Source: Diaphorobacter nitroreducens (lineage in GTDB: Bacteria > Pseudomonadota > Gammaproteobacteria > Burkholderiales > Burkholderiaceae_C). Taken from it: 64,000 nt of DNA. The position numbers and the translations under genes are program-made. The notes below the pieces were generated by a model that did not search any database, had not been told where the DNA came from, and saw nothing but the letters and a program-made list of their open reading frames with translations. The stretch is taken from assembly GCA_003755025.1 (NCBI GenBank), contig RJVL01000001.1:558001-622000 (forward strand), given 5' to 3'. Shown here piece after piece: positions 7,176-16,007 of this stretch. Every line of letters starts with the position of its first letter. The stretch's first letter is position 1.

Positions 7176-8579
7176 TTAAGGCGTGGGCGGCGCGGGCCAG
7201 GGCCGCTGCGCGCCGCGCAACTGCTCGAAGGCGTGGGCCAGTTGCAGTACGCCCAGGTCGTCAAAGCGCTGTCCGGCAATCTGCAACCCGATGGGCAGGC
7301 CGCTGGCGCTGTAGCCGCAGTTGACCGACGCTGCCGGCTGCTCCGACATGTTGAACGGCACGGTGAAGGCAATGTGCTCCAGCGGCCGCAGCGGGTCGTC
7401 GGTGGGCGAGGGCAGCTCGGCCGCGAAGGCGGTGATGGGCGCCACGGGCGAAAGCACATAGTCGTACCCCGCGCAGGCGCGCACCGTGGCTACGCGCGTG
7501 GCGTGGAACTGCTGGCTGGCCTCGTACACCTGGGCCGCGCTGAGCGTGGCGGCGCTATCCGCCCAGGCGCGGATGTAGGGCAACACCTTGCCCCGCTGCT
7601 CGACGGTGAGCGTGCGCATGTCCATGTGCGAGCGCATGCGCCAGAAGTGGTCCATGCCGTCCAGCATGGCGCGCGTGAGGAACGGCTCCATGGGCTCGAC
7701 GATGGCGCCCGCGTCGGCCAGGCGCTGCGCGGCGGCCTGCACGGCGGCGCGCACCTCGGGATCGGTGGCCAGGCCGCAGCCCGCGTCCAGCAGCAGCCCC
7801 AGGCGCAGGCCGTGCAGGCGCTGCGTGCCGGGTGCAAGCTGTCGCCAGTCGATGGGCTGTGCTGGCAGGCTCATGCTGTCGCGCGCGTCGGGCTGCGACA
7901 GCACCTGCATCATCAGCGCGGCGTCCTCCACGCCGCGCGTCATGGGGCCGGCCGCGCGGCCGGTGTAGGGCGGATCGATGGGAATGCGGCCCAGGCTGGG
8001 CTTGAGCGTGAAGATGCCGCACCAGCTGGCCGGCAGGCGCAGCGAGCCGCCGATGTCCGTACCCACGTGCAGCGGCCCGTAGCCCGCCGCCGCCGCCGCG
8101 CCCGCACCGGCGCTGGAGCCGCCTGGGCCCTTGGACAGGTCCCAGGGGTTGCGCGCCAGCGGATGAAAGCTCGACAGCCCCGAGGACAGCATGCCGTAGT
8201 CGGGCATGGTGGTCTTGGCCAGCAGCACCGCGCCTGCCTCGCGCAGACGGGCTGCAGGCGGTGCGTCGGCCGCGGCGGGCACCAGAGGGAGCGCCGCGGT
8301 GCCCAGCGGTGTGGGATCGCCCTGTGTAGCGATGTTGTCCTTGAGGGTGACCGGCACGCCGTCCAGCGGGCCGCAGGGGGCGCCGCGCAGCCAGCGGGCC
8401 TCGCTCTGGCGGGCCTGGGCCAGTGCAGCCTCGGGGCGCAGCAGGTAGGTGGCCTGCAGGTGGGGCTCCCACCGCGCGACGTGGCTGAGCACGTCGAGCA
8501 ACGCGTCTACCGGAGAGATCTGGCGGCTGCGGTAGCCGGCGAGCAGTTCGCTGGCGGACAGCTCGTGCAATTGCGTCAT
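7176..8579 (-). CDS. Amidase signature family hydrolase
   Basis: The 467-residue protein has the amidase signature arrangement: catalytic Lys in VTLKDN (about residue 80), the Ser-rich GGSSAGAGAA stretch (about residue 153) with the cis-Ser, and the nucleophile Ser in TDIGGSLRLPA (about residue 180). The family hydrolyses amide bonds in small molecules; the substrate is unknown. The start at 8579 is preceded by AAGGATC. It is the last gene of the ABC importer operon, 103 bases after the binding-protein gene, which suggests that an imported amide or peptide is cleaved by this enzyme. It is not gatA: no gatB or gatC is nearby. Confidence 0.9.
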   Translation of the reverse strand: MTQLHELSASELLAGYRSRQISPVDALLDVLSHVARWEPHLQATYLLRPEAALAQARQSEARWLRGAPCGPLDGVPVTLKDNIATQGDPTPLGTAALPLVPAAADAPPAARLREAGAVLLAKTTMPDYGMLSSGLSSFHPLARNPWDLSKGPGGSSAGAGAAAAAGYGPLHVGTDIGGSLRLPASWCGIFTLKPSLGRIPIDPPYTGRAAGPMTRGVEDAALMMQVLSQPDARDSMSLPAQPIDWRQLAPGTQRLHGLRLGLLLDAGCGLATDPEVRAAVQAAAQRLADAGAIVEPMEPFLTRAMLDGMDHFWRMRSHMDMRTLTVEQRGKVLPYIRAWADSAATLSAAQVYEASQQFHATRVATVRACAGYDYVLSPVAPITAFAAELPSPTDDPLRPLEHIAFTVPFNMSEQPAASVNCGYSASGLPIGLQIAGQRFDDLGVLQLAHAFEQLRGAQRPWPAPPTP

Positions 8580-8682
8580 GGCGATCCTTGTGTCATCGCG
8601 GAGGCGGTGTGGAGAGAACGGCTGTTCCACCCGGGCGGAAGTGGCCGTGCCGAGGGGGCTGGCGCTACCACGCGCCAGCTCC

Positions 8683-10173
8683 TTATGCCCAGTGCAATGC
8701 CGCCAGGTCGTTGACGAACACCGGCATGTCCTTCCACAGACCGCGCAATTGCTTGTGGGCCACGGTGACCCATTGCGGCTGGTACAGGAAGGCGTGCACC
8801 GCGTCCTCGGCCAGCAGGCGCTGCGCGTCGCCCAGCAGGCGGGCGCGGTCGGCGGGGCGCGCGGCGTTCTGGATCTTCTCGTACAGCGCGTCGAACTGTT
8901 CGGAGTGGTAGCCCCAGTAGTAGTCCGGCTTGGCGAAATTGCCCAGGTCGAAAGGCTCCACGTGCGAGATCAGCGTCAGGTCGTAGTTCTTGTTGCCGTA
9001 GGTGCCGCTGAGCCATTGGGCCCACTCCACGTTCTGCAGCTTGGCAACGATGCCCACCTTGGCGAGCTGTGAGGCAATGAGCTCGCCGCCCTGGCGTGCG
9101 TAGGGCGCCGGCGGCAGCGTCATGGTGAGGGTGAGGGGTGTCTTCACGCCGGCCTCGGCCAGCAGGCGCTTGGCCTTCTCCACGTCATGCGGATTGATGC
9201 CCGTGGTGTCCACATAGCCGAAGGCGCCGGGCACGTAGTGGCTGCCGATAGGCACGCCCAGGCCGTCGGCCGCGCCCTGGATGATGGCCTTGCGGTCGAT
9301 CGCTACGGCGATGGCGCGGCGCACGCGCACGTCGTTCAAGGGCTTGCGCGCGTTGTTGATCGCGAGGATGGTCTTGGCGCGCGAGCCGCTCACCACCACC
9401 TGAAAGCGCGGGTTGTTCTTGAACTGCGCCATGCTGCGCGGCGTGACGCGCGGGAAGGCGTCCACGTCGCCCGCCAGCAGCGCGGCCACCTGCGCCGCCG
9501 CATCGGGAATGAAGCGGAACGTGGCGCGGCGGATGCGGATGCTGGACGGCTGGCGCCACCCCGGCCATGCGGCCAGCGTGATGGAGGCGCCGCGGCTCCA
9601 GCCGGCGAGCTTGTAGGGCCCCGTGCCCACGGGCTTGGTGGCGTTGGTGGCGGCGCTCTTGGGTTCCACGATGATGGCCGTGGCCTGGCCCAGCACGAAC
9701 AGCAGGTCGGGGTCGATGTCCTTGTTGAGCACCACCACGGTGTACTCGTCCACCGCCTGCGTGCTCAGGTTGGCAAAGCTGCGCTTGTCCTTGTTGGTGC
9801 TCTTGTCGCCGCCCGCGCGGTCGAAGGAGAACTTCACGGCCGCGGCATTGAGCGGCTCGCCGTTGTGAAAGGTGACGCCCTTGCGCAGGCGGAAGGTGTA
9901 GGTCTTGAGGTCGGGCGAGACCTCCCAGCTCTCGGCCAGCAGCGGCGAGACGCTGCCGTCCGGGTTGATCTTGGTGAGCGTCTCGTAGATGTTGTAGAGC
10001 GTGACCTCGGCAATCGAGGACGCCGCGCCGGCCGTGGGGTCCAGCCCCGGCGGCTCCAGGGCGAGGGCCAGGGTCACGGCGTCCTTCTTGCCCTGCGCCA
10101 GCGCGTGCAGCGGCGTGGCCAGCGCGGCGGTGGCCAGGGCGCCGGAGGCGAGGGCGGTGCGGCGGGTGAACAT
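8683..10173 (-). CDS. ABC importer substrate-binding protein, peptide/nickel type
   Basis: The 496-residue periplasmic protein of the SBP_bac_5 family captures a peptide-like ligand for the importer encoded upstream. The N terminus, MFTRRTALASGALATAALA, is a signal peptide ending near ALAQG; the twin Arg could make it a Tat substrate, though a Sec signal is equally possible. Family segments include WEVSPDLKTYTFRLRKGVTF (about residue 85), the phrase VRRAIAVAIDR (about 290) and a C-terminal HW-like end. It lies 98 bases after the second ATPase gene. Ligand identity is not predictable. Confidence 0.9.
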   Translation of the reverse strand: MFTRRTALASGALATAALATPLHALAQGKKDAVTLALALEPPGLDPTAGAASSIAEVTLYNIYETLTKINPDGSVSPLLAESWEVSPDLKTYTFRLRKGVTFHNGEPLNAAAVKFSFDRAGGDKSTNKDKRSFANLSTQAVDEYTVVVLNKDIDPDLLFVLGQATAIIVEPKSAATNATKPVGTGPYKLAGWSRGASITLAAWPGWRQPSSIRIRRATFRFIPDAAAQVAALLAGDVDAFPRVTPRSMAQFKNNPRFQVVVSGSRAKTILAINNARKPLNDVRVRRAIAVAIDRKAIIQGAADGLGVPIGSHYVPGAFGYVDTTGINPHDVEKAKRLLAEAGVKTPLTLTMTLPPAPYARQGGELIASQLAKVGIVAKLQNVEWAQWLSGTYGNKNYDLTLISHVEPFDLGNFAKPDYYWGYHSEQFDALYEKIQNAARPADRARLLGDAQRLLAEDAVHAFLYQPQWVTVAHKQLRGLWKDMPVFVNDLAALHWA

Positions 10174-10271
10174 GGGCGGGATCTCCTTGGACGGGTGGAA
10201 TGCGTGCGGCGGGCTGTGCGCTGCTTTTTACTACAGGGCGCGGCCGGGCGTGGCGGGCGGGCGCCGTGCGG

Positions 10272-11129
10272 CTAGAGCGCGATGCGTGGCACCGCGGCCA
10301 CCAGCGCCTGCGTGTAGGGGTGTTGCGGCGTGCTGAACAGTGTGTGCGGCGCGCCGCGCTCCACCACGCGCCCCTCGTACAGCACCAGCACCTCGTCGCA
10401 CAGGTGCTGCACCACGGCCAGGTCGTGGCTGATGAGCAGGTAGGTGACGCCCAGGCGCTCCTGCAGGTCCTGCAGCAGGTTCAGTACCTGGGCCTGCACG
10501 GACACGTCCAGCGCGCTCACGGGCTCGTCGGCCACGATGAGGCGCGGCCGCGTGATGAGCGCGCGCGCGATGGCGATGCGCTGGCGCTGGCCGCCCGAGA
10601 ATTCATGCGGGTACTTGTGCGCATCGCCCGCCCGCAGGCCCACCTGCTGCAGCACGGCGGCGGCCTGCTCGCGCAGTTCGGCGCGTGTGGTATGGCCCAG
10701 GACCTGCAGCGGCTCGGTGACGATGCGCTCCACCGTCTGGCGCGGGTCCAGCGAGCCGTAGGGGTCCTGGAACACCATCTGGAAGTCGCGCCGTGCGGCG
10801 CGCAGCGCGTGCGCGGGCAACCGGTGCAGGTCGCGCCCCAGCAGGTGCACGCTGCCGGCGCTGGGCGTGTCCAGCGCCATCACCAGGCGCGCCAGCGTGG
10901 ACTTGCCCGAGCCCGATTCACCCACCACGCCCAGGCTGCGGCCGGTGGTGATGTCCAGGTCCACACCCCGCAGCGCCTGCACCTGCGCGCGCGGCCCCCA
11001 CGGCCGTGTGCGGGGCAGCGGATAGTCCCGCTGCAGGCCGCGTACGCGCAAAAGGGGTGCATTTGGGTCGAAATGGCCTGTAGCGCTTGTAGGGAAAGCG
11101 CTGGCAGCTATTGAATTGATAGTGTTCAC
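10272..11129 (-). CDS. Peptide-type ABC transporter ATPase, second subunit (OppF/DppF-like)
   Basis: The 285-residue ATPase has Walker A GESGSGKS, signature FSGGQRQR and Walker B LIVADEP. It powers the importer with its upstream partner. The likely start is GTG at 11129, overlapping the previous stop as GTGA. From there the first 20 or so residues (NTINSIAASAF...) are encoded by a copy of the palindromic repeat, and conserved sequence begins only at LLRVRGLQRDY. A TTG just before that point is the alternative start. The C terminus stops shortly after HPYTQALVAAVP and lacks the Cys-containing tail seen in the first ATPase, so it is shorter than most OppF proteins. Confidence 0.88.
   Translation of the reverse strand: MNTINSIAASAFPTSATGHFDPNAPLLRVRGLQRDYPLPRTRPWGPRAQVQALRGVDLDITTGRSLGVVGESGSGKSTLARLVMALDTPSAGSVHLLGRDLHRLPAHALRAARRDFQMVFQDPYGSLDPRQTVERIVTEPLQVLGHTTRAELREQAAAVLQQVGLRAGDAHKYPHEFSGGQRQRIAIARALITRPRLIVADEPVSALDVSVQAQVLNLLQDLQERLGVTYLLISHDLAVVQHLCDEVLVLYEGRVVERGAPHTLFSTPQHPYTQALVAAVPRIAL
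11060..11124. repeat. Palindromic repeat, copy 3, inside the start of an ATPase gene
   Basis: GGCCTGTAGCGCTTG, loop, AAAGCGCTGGCAGCTATTGA. It occupies the junction between the two ATPase genes of the importer operon and is read through as codons 2 to about 20 of the downstream gene. Confidence 0.85.
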
Positions 11130-12130
11130 GCGCTCTCCCCCAGCCGTATGCAGCGCGCCATGTGGCCCGGGCCCAGCGCCGTGGCGGGCGGCAGGGCGGC
11201 GTGGCAGTCGGGCACGGTGAGCGGGCAGCGTCCGGCGAACGGGCAACCCGGCGGCAGATCGGCCAGGTCGGGCACGGTGCCAGCGATCGTGGGCAGGCGT
11301 GCACCGGGCACGCGTGCGGAGCCCCACTGTGGGCGTGCGGCGAACAGGCCGCGGGTGTAGGGATGGGCCTGCGTGCGGAAGACTTCGCGCGTGGGGCCGG
11401 CCTCGACCACCGTGCCGCCATACATCACCAGCGTGCGCTGCACGTTCTGCGCGATCACGCCCAGGTCGTGCGAGATGAGGATCAGCGCCATGCCTCGCTC
11501 GGCCACCAGACCCTGGATCAACTCCAGGATCTGGCGTTGCAGCGTCACGTCCAACGCCGTGGTGGGCTCGTCGGCAATCAGGAGCTGCGGACCGCACGCC
11601 AGCGCCATGGCGATGGTGATGCGCTGGCGCTGCCCGCCCGAGAACTGGTGCGGGTAGGCGTCCAGCCGCTGCGCGGCCTGTGCGATGCCCACACGTTCCA
11701 GCAACGCAACGGCCTCGGCACGCGCCTGCCGGTCGGACAGGCCGCGGTGCAGGCGCAGCGGCTCGGCCACCTGCCGCCCGATGGTGTGCACGGGGTTGAG
11801 CGCGGTCATGGGTTCCTGGAACACCATGCCGATGCGGTCGCCGCGCAGCCGGCACCACTGGGGCTCGGTCATCGGCAGCAGTTCCTGCCCGTCCAGGCGG
11901 ATGCGGCCCTGCACGCGCGCGCCTTCAGGCAGCAGGCCCATGAGTGCGAGCGCGGTAAGGGACTTGCCGCAGCCCGATTCGCCGATCAGCCCCAGCGTGG
12001 CGCCGGGCTGCAGGGCGAAGTCCACGTCATGCACGGCGCGCACCGGGCCGCGCGGCGTGCGCAGCGTGATGGCCAGTTGCTGCACGTCCAGCAATGGCGC
12101 AGGGGAGGGAGGTGCGTGCGCTGGTGTCAT
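11126..12130 (-). CDS. Peptide-type ABC transporter ATPase, first subunit (OppD/DppD-like)
   Basis: The 334-residue ATPase has Walker A GESGCGKS (about residue 47), signature FSGGQRQR and Walker B LLIADEPTTALD. At the C terminus is the HPYTRGL motif followed by the oligopeptide/dipeptide C-terminal domain with CPFAGRCPLTVPDC, whose cysteines bind an iron-sulfur cluster in some relatives. The start at 12130 forms an ATGA overlap with the permease gene before it. Upstream in-frame extension to 12427 is a GC-rich shadow without homology. It pairs with the OppF-like ATPase. Confidence 0.92.
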   Translation of the reverse strand: MTPAHAPPSPAPLLDVQQLAITLRTPRGPVRAVHDVDFALQPGATLGLIGESGCGKSLTALALMGLLPEGARVQGRIRLDGQELLPMTEPQWCRLRGDRIGMVFQEPMTALNPVHTIGRQVAEPLRLHRGLSDRQARAEAVALLERVGIAQAAQRLDAYPHQFSGGQRQRITIAMALACGPQLLIADEPTTALDVTLQRQILELIQGLVAERGMALILISHDLGVIAQNVQRTLVMYGGTVVEAGPTREVFRTQAHPYTRGLFAARPQWGSARVPGARLPTIAGTVPDLADLPPGCPFAGRCPLTVPDCHAALPPATALGPGHMARCIRLGESA

Positions 12131-13002
12131 CGCTGGCGGGACAGTCGGGGGTCCAGCAGGTCGCGCAGCCCGTCGCCCAGCAGGTTCAGGCCCAGCACCG
12201 CCAGCGCAATCGCCACGCCCGGCCACACGGCCAGCAGCGGCGCCTGGAACATGAGGGTCTGGGCCTCGGCCAGCATGCGTCCCCACGACGGTTGCGGGGG
12301 CTGCGTGCCCAGGCCCAGGTACGAAAGCGCGGCCTCGGCGAGGATCGCCAGCGCGAACTGGATCGTGGCCTGCACGATGAGCACGGAAGCGATGTTGGGC
12401 AGCACATGCTCGAAGGTGATACGCCATGGGCCCTTGCCGCAGGCGCGCGCCGCCAGGATGTATTCACGCGCCCACACCGCCTTGGCCGATGCGCGCGTGA
12501 CACGGGCAAAAGTCGGTATGTAGAAGATGCCGATGGCGATGATGGCGTTCACCATGCCGGGGCCGAAAACGGCCGTGAGCATGATGGCCAGCAGCAGCGC
12601 GGGGAACGCGAAGGTGAAGTCCGCCAGGCGCATGACGGCTTCCTCCACCCAGCCGCCGCGCGCCGCTGCCAGCAGCCCCAGCGCGGCGCCCAGCGCCAGG
12701 CCGATGCCCACGGCAATCACGCCCACCGCGATGGACGCGCGCGCGCCCACGAGCAGCTGCGAGGCCACGTCGCGCCCGTAGGCGTCGGTGCCCAGCCAGT
12801 GCTGCGCGCCGGGGGGCTGCAGGGCGGCATCCATCGCCATCTCATAAGGCGGCCATGGCGTCCAGACGAAGGAGAGCAGGGCGGAGAGCACCAGCGCCAG
12901 CGTGAGCACGGCACCGATCGCGCAGCTGGGGTGGCGCAGCGCACGGCGCCAGAACGCCGGCGTGTGGGGGCTGGGCGCGGGGAAGGTCGGCAGCGCGCTC
13001 AT
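12127..13002 (-). CDS. ABC transporter permease, DppC/OppC type
   Basis: The 291-residue inner-membrane protein begins with a short cytoplasmic segment and a first helix at about residues 25-45. The periplasmic signature HWLGTDAYGRDV of DppC/OppC permeases follows. Four to five further helices enclose the EAA loop (about residues 190-210: ILAARACGKGPWRI). The C terminus ends with the family-typical GDGLRDLLDPR. The start at 13002 makes an ATGA overlap with the preceding permease gene. It forms the translocation pore with the DppB-type partner. Confidence 0.92.
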   Translation of the reverse strand: MSALPTFPAPSPHTPAFWRRALRHPSCAIGAVLTLALVLSALLSFVWTPWPPYEMAMDAALQPPGAQHWLGTDAYGRDVASQLLVGARASIAVGVIAVGIGLALGAALGLLAAARGGWVEEAVMRLADFTFAFPALLLAIMLTAVFGPGMVNAIIAIGIFYIPTFARVTRASAKAVWAREYILAARACGKGPWRITFEHVLPNIASVLIVQATIQFALAILAEAALSYLGLGTQPPQPSWGRMLAEAQTLMFQAPLLAVWPGVAIALAVLGLNLLGDGLRDLLDPRLSRQR

Positions 13003-13961
13003 AGACCGCGGGCCTTTACGCGCGGGTCGATGGCCGCGTACAGCAGGTCCACCACGAAGTTCACCACCACCACCATGGCCGCCAGCAGCATCACGCAGTT
13101 GCGCACCACCACCAGGTCGCGGTTGGCGATGGACTGGAAGATCAGCCGGCCCAGCCCGGGCAGGTAGAACACGTTCTCCACCACGATGGTGCCGGCCAGC
13201 AGGTTGGCGAACTGCAGGCCCATCACCGTCACCACGGGGATCATGGCGTTGCGCAGCACATGGCCCCACAGCGCCGCGCGTTGCGAGAGCCCCTTGGCGC
13301 GCGCCGTGCGCACGAAGTCCTCGCGCAGCACGTCCAGCACGGCGGAGCGCGTGATGCGCGCCAGGATGGCGGCCTGCACCACGGCCAGGGCCACGGCGGG
13401 CAGCAGCAGGGCCTGCAGCGCGGGCAGCACGCCGCCGCCGGCTTCGGCGCTCCAGCCGGGAAAGCCCCCGGCCGAGAACCATTGCAGCTGTACCGAAAAC
13501 AGCAGGATCAGCAGGATGGCAAACCAGAAGTTGGGAATGGCAATGCCCAGTTGCGCCAGCCCCATCACTCCCCAGTCGCCCAGGCGGTTGTGGCGCGATG
13601 CCGCATACACGCCAGCGGCCAGCGCCAGCGCGGTGGTCAGCAGCATGGCCAGCAGGGCCAGCGGAATGGTCAGCGCCAGGCGCTCGCCGATCAGGTCGGC
13701 CACGGGCGCGCTGTAGGCATGGCTGTCCCCTAACTGGCCCGTGAGCAGTCCACCCAGCCACTGCCCATAACGCACGAGCGCGGGTTGGTCCAGGCCCAGC
13801 CGGGCGGCGAGCTCGGCCACGGCCTCGGGTGCGGCGTCAGGCCCCAGCAGCACTTCGGCCGCGTTGCCCGGCAGGACCTCCAGCACCACGAACACCACGG
13901 CCGACGCGCCCAGCAGCGTGGCGATCAAAGTGGCGAGGCGTTGGAGGAAGAACAGGGCCAT
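12999..13961 (-). CDS. ABC transporter permease, DppB/OppB type
   Basis: The 320-residue inner-membrane permease starts MALFFLQRLATLIATLLGAS, the conserved first helix of DppB-type subunits, followed by VFVVLEVLPGN. The EAA loop is at about residues 215-235 (VRTARAKGLSQ). It is the first gene of the operon: permease, permease, ATPase, ATPase, binding protein, amidase. The start at 13961 is chosen because conservation begins there; the frame is open 31 codons further upstream. The promoter must lie in the 175 bases shared with the divergent ferredoxin gene. Confidence 0.92.
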   Translation of the reverse strand: MALFFLQRLATLIATLLGASAVVFVVLEVLPGNAAEVLLGPDAAPEAVAELAARLGLDQPALVRYGQWLGGLLTGQLGDSHAYSAPVADLIGERLALTIPLALLAMLLTTALALAAGVYAASRHNRLGDWGVMGLAQLGIAIPNFWFAILLILLFSVQLQWFSAGGFPGWSAEAGGGVLPALQALLLPAVALAVVQAAILARITRSAVLDVLREDFVRTARAKGLSQRAALWGHVLRNAMIPVVTVMGLQFANLLAGTIVVENVFYLPGLGRLIFQSIANRDLVVVRNCVMLLAAMVVVVNFVVDLLYAAIDPRVKARGL

Positions 13962-14070
13962 GGGAGTGAAGGCCGCGGCGCGCGGCCGGGGCGGTGGTGG
14001 ACCGAGCATAGGACAAAAACCGCGGGCGCATGGCGGCCATCCCCACGGGGGCACAGGGGTGGGCGGATAA

Positions 14071-14394
<324 letters not shown>

Positions 14395-14397
14395 ACT

Positions 14398-14462
14398 TGG
14401 AGGCTTTTGGGCCGCTAGCGCTTATCTGGTAAGCGCTACCAGCTATCAAAACAATAGTTAAT
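14398..14462. repeat. Palindromic intergenic repeat, copy 4
   Basis: GGCCGCTAGCGCTT, loop, AAGCGCTACCAGCTATCAAAACAATAG. It separates the convergent ferredoxin and pth genes. Its right end overlaps the TAA stop of pth (14458-14460). Confidence 0.85.
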
Positions 14463-15093
14463 CTGGGCCCGCTTGTGGTGCGGCCTGCGCCTGGGCGGGG
14501 CGTGTGGCCTTGGGGCGCGGCGGCTTGGTGGTGTGCACGAGGAGCGTGGCCTTGTCCATGTCGCCGGCCAGCAGGGCAGGGTAGGCCTTGAGCGAATGAA
14601 GGATGCTGTCCTCGATCAGCGTGCGCTGGTCGGGCGCGGGCTTCTTGAGCACCCAGTTCACCACCTCCGCTTTCACGCCGGGGTGGCCGATGCCGATGCG
14701 CAGCCGCCAGTAGTCGCTGGTGCCCAGTTGCGCGTGGATGTCACGCAGCCCGTTGTGGCCTGCGTGGCTGCCGCCGCGCTTGAGCTTGGCCTGTCCGGGC
14801 GGAATGTCCAATTCGTCGTGTGCGACGAGGATTTCCTCCGGCGGAATCTTGAAGAAGCGCGCAAGGGCCGCCACCGACTTGCCTGAGAGGTTCATGAAGG
14901 TCTGCGGCTGCAGCAGCCAGACGCTGTGGCCGGCAACGCTGGCGCGCGCGACCAGGCCGTGGTAGCTGCGCTCGGGGACCAGGGTGACCTTGAGTTCGCG
15001 CGCCAGCGCGTCGATCCACCAGAACCCCGCGTTGTGGCGTGTGGCCTCGTACTCCGGGCCGGGGTTGCCCAGGCCCACAAACAGTTTGATCAT
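14458..15093 (-). CDS. pth: Peptidyl-tRNA hydrolase
   Basis: Pth releases peptides from stalled peptidyl-tRNA in the cytoplasm. The 211-residue protein begins [24 protein letters not shown], containing the catalytic His in TRHN and the conserved Asn in [15 protein letters not shown] holds the catalytic Asp (about residue 97), and [12 protein letters not shown] holds the conserved Asn. A Pro/Ala/Lys-rich tail of about 20 residues extends past the usual end. The gene follows rplY, as commonly seen in beta- and gammaproteobacteria. The start at 15093 matches the conserved N terminus; the frame upstream is open but not conserved. Confidence 0.96.
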   Translation of the reverse strand: MIKLFVGLGNPGPEYEATRHNAGFWWIDALARELKVTLVPERSYHGLVARASVAGHSVWLLQPQTFMNLSGKSVAALARFFKIPPEEILVAHDELDIPPGQAKLKRGGSHAGHNGLRDIHAQLGTSDYWRLRIGIGHPGVKAEVVNWVLKKPAPDQRTLIEDSILHSLKAYPALLAGDMDKATLLVHTTKPPRPKATRPAQAQAAPQAGPD

Positions 15094-15156
15094 GTTGCGA
15101 TTATCCGGCGCGCCTGAAGCGGCGCGACGTGCGCCTGCAGGGGGCCACAAAACGCC

Positions 15157-15181
15157 AACGGCCCACGCGAGGTGGGCCGTT
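15157..15181 (-). terminator. Hairpin after rplY
   Basis: A perfect 10-bp stem, AACGGCCCAC against GTGGGCCGTT, with a 5-base loop. Read on the minus strand it is followed by GGCGTTTTGTGG, a moderate T-rich tail. It lies between rplY and pth, so it could reduce read-through into pth. Confidence 0.65.
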
Positions 15182-15227
15182 GAGAGGCAAGAGGCCGCCC
15201 CTGAGGGCGACGGCCCGGCAGAAGTGC

Positions 15228-15854
15228 TTACTTCTTGCCCTTCTTGGCGGGTGCGGCTGCGGGTGCTGCGGCTGCGGTCGCGTCGGCCACCACTTCGGGC
15301 AGCTTGATCGACACCAGGGCGGGGTTCTTGTTGGAACCACGCACCACGGCCTTCACGCCGTGGGGCAGCTTCACGGACTGCAGGCCCATGGTGGACTTGG
15401 AGGTCAGGCCGCTCAGGTCCACCTTGATGAACTCGGGCAGTTGCGCGGGCATGCACATCACGTCCAGTTCATGGATCAGCGGGGTCACCGTGCAACCTTC
15501 CACCTTCACGGCCTGCGAGCCTTCGACGCCTTCGAAGTGCAGCGGCACCTTCAGGTGCACGCGGGTCTTCTCGTCCACGCGTTGGAAGTCCACGTGCAGC
15601 ACTTGCTGCTTGAAGGGGTGGTACTGCACGTCACGCAGCAGCACCTTGGTGACTTGGCCGTTCAGCTCCATGTCCAGGATGCTGGAGTGGAACGCTTCCT
15701 TCTTGAGGGCGTGCCACAGGGCGTTGTGATCGATCTCGATCAGCTGGGGCTCGGCGGAGCCACCATAGACGATGCCGGGGGCCTTGCCCGAAATGCGCAG
15801 ACGGCGGCTCGCACCCGTACCTTGCTTGGCGCGCTCAAAAGCGACGAATTGCAT
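15228..15854 (-). CDS. rplY: 50S ribosomal protein L25/general stress protein Ctc
   Basis: The 208-residue protein is the long, two-domain (CTC) form of L25, which binds 5S rRNA in the large subunit. The N-terminal domain (about residues 1-92) includes [16 protein letters not shown] and the segment [15 protein letters not shown]. The C-terminal domain continues to an Ala/Lys-rich tail ending in KKGKK. The start at 15854 is the Met before QFVAFERAK. It follows prs and precedes pth, the usual order in related genomes. Confidence 0.96.
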   Translation of the reverse strand: MQFVAFERAKQGTGASRRLRISGKAPGIVYGGSAEPQLIEIDHNALWHALKKEAFHSSILDMELNGQVTKVLLRDVQYHPFKQQVLHVDFQRVDEKTRVHLKVPLHFEGVEGSQAVKVEGCTVTPLIHELDVMCMPAQLPEFIKVDLSGLTSKSTMGLQSVKLPHGVKAVVRGSNKNPALVSIKLPEVVADATAAAAPAAAPAKKGKK

Positions 15855-15950
15855 GTTTGAACTCCTGAAGGGGCCGGCCGCGACCAGCCTGGCCCTGTTG
15901 ATAAAGACCGCACGCCACCATGGCATGGGCCCGTGCTGTCTCCGAACAAG

Positions 15951-16001
15951 CAAGCCTCCCGAAGGAGGCTTGGGGCTGTGACACCTCCGCCAGCGGCGGA
16001 G
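15951..16001 (-). terminator. Two hairpins between prs and rplY
   Basis: Stem CAAGCCTCC/GGAGGCTTG (15951-15972) and stem CTCCGCC/GGCGGAG (15985-16001) lie just after the prs stop on the minus strand. Neither has a long T-run, so partial termination or mRNA processing is more likely than a full stop. Confidence 0.5.
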
Positions 16002-16007
16002 CGATCA

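Noticed and set aside
11130-11858. Upstream extension of the second opp ATPase gene frame
   Set aside because: The extension is out-of-frame sequence of the first ATPase gene; the conserved protein begins after the GTG at 11129.
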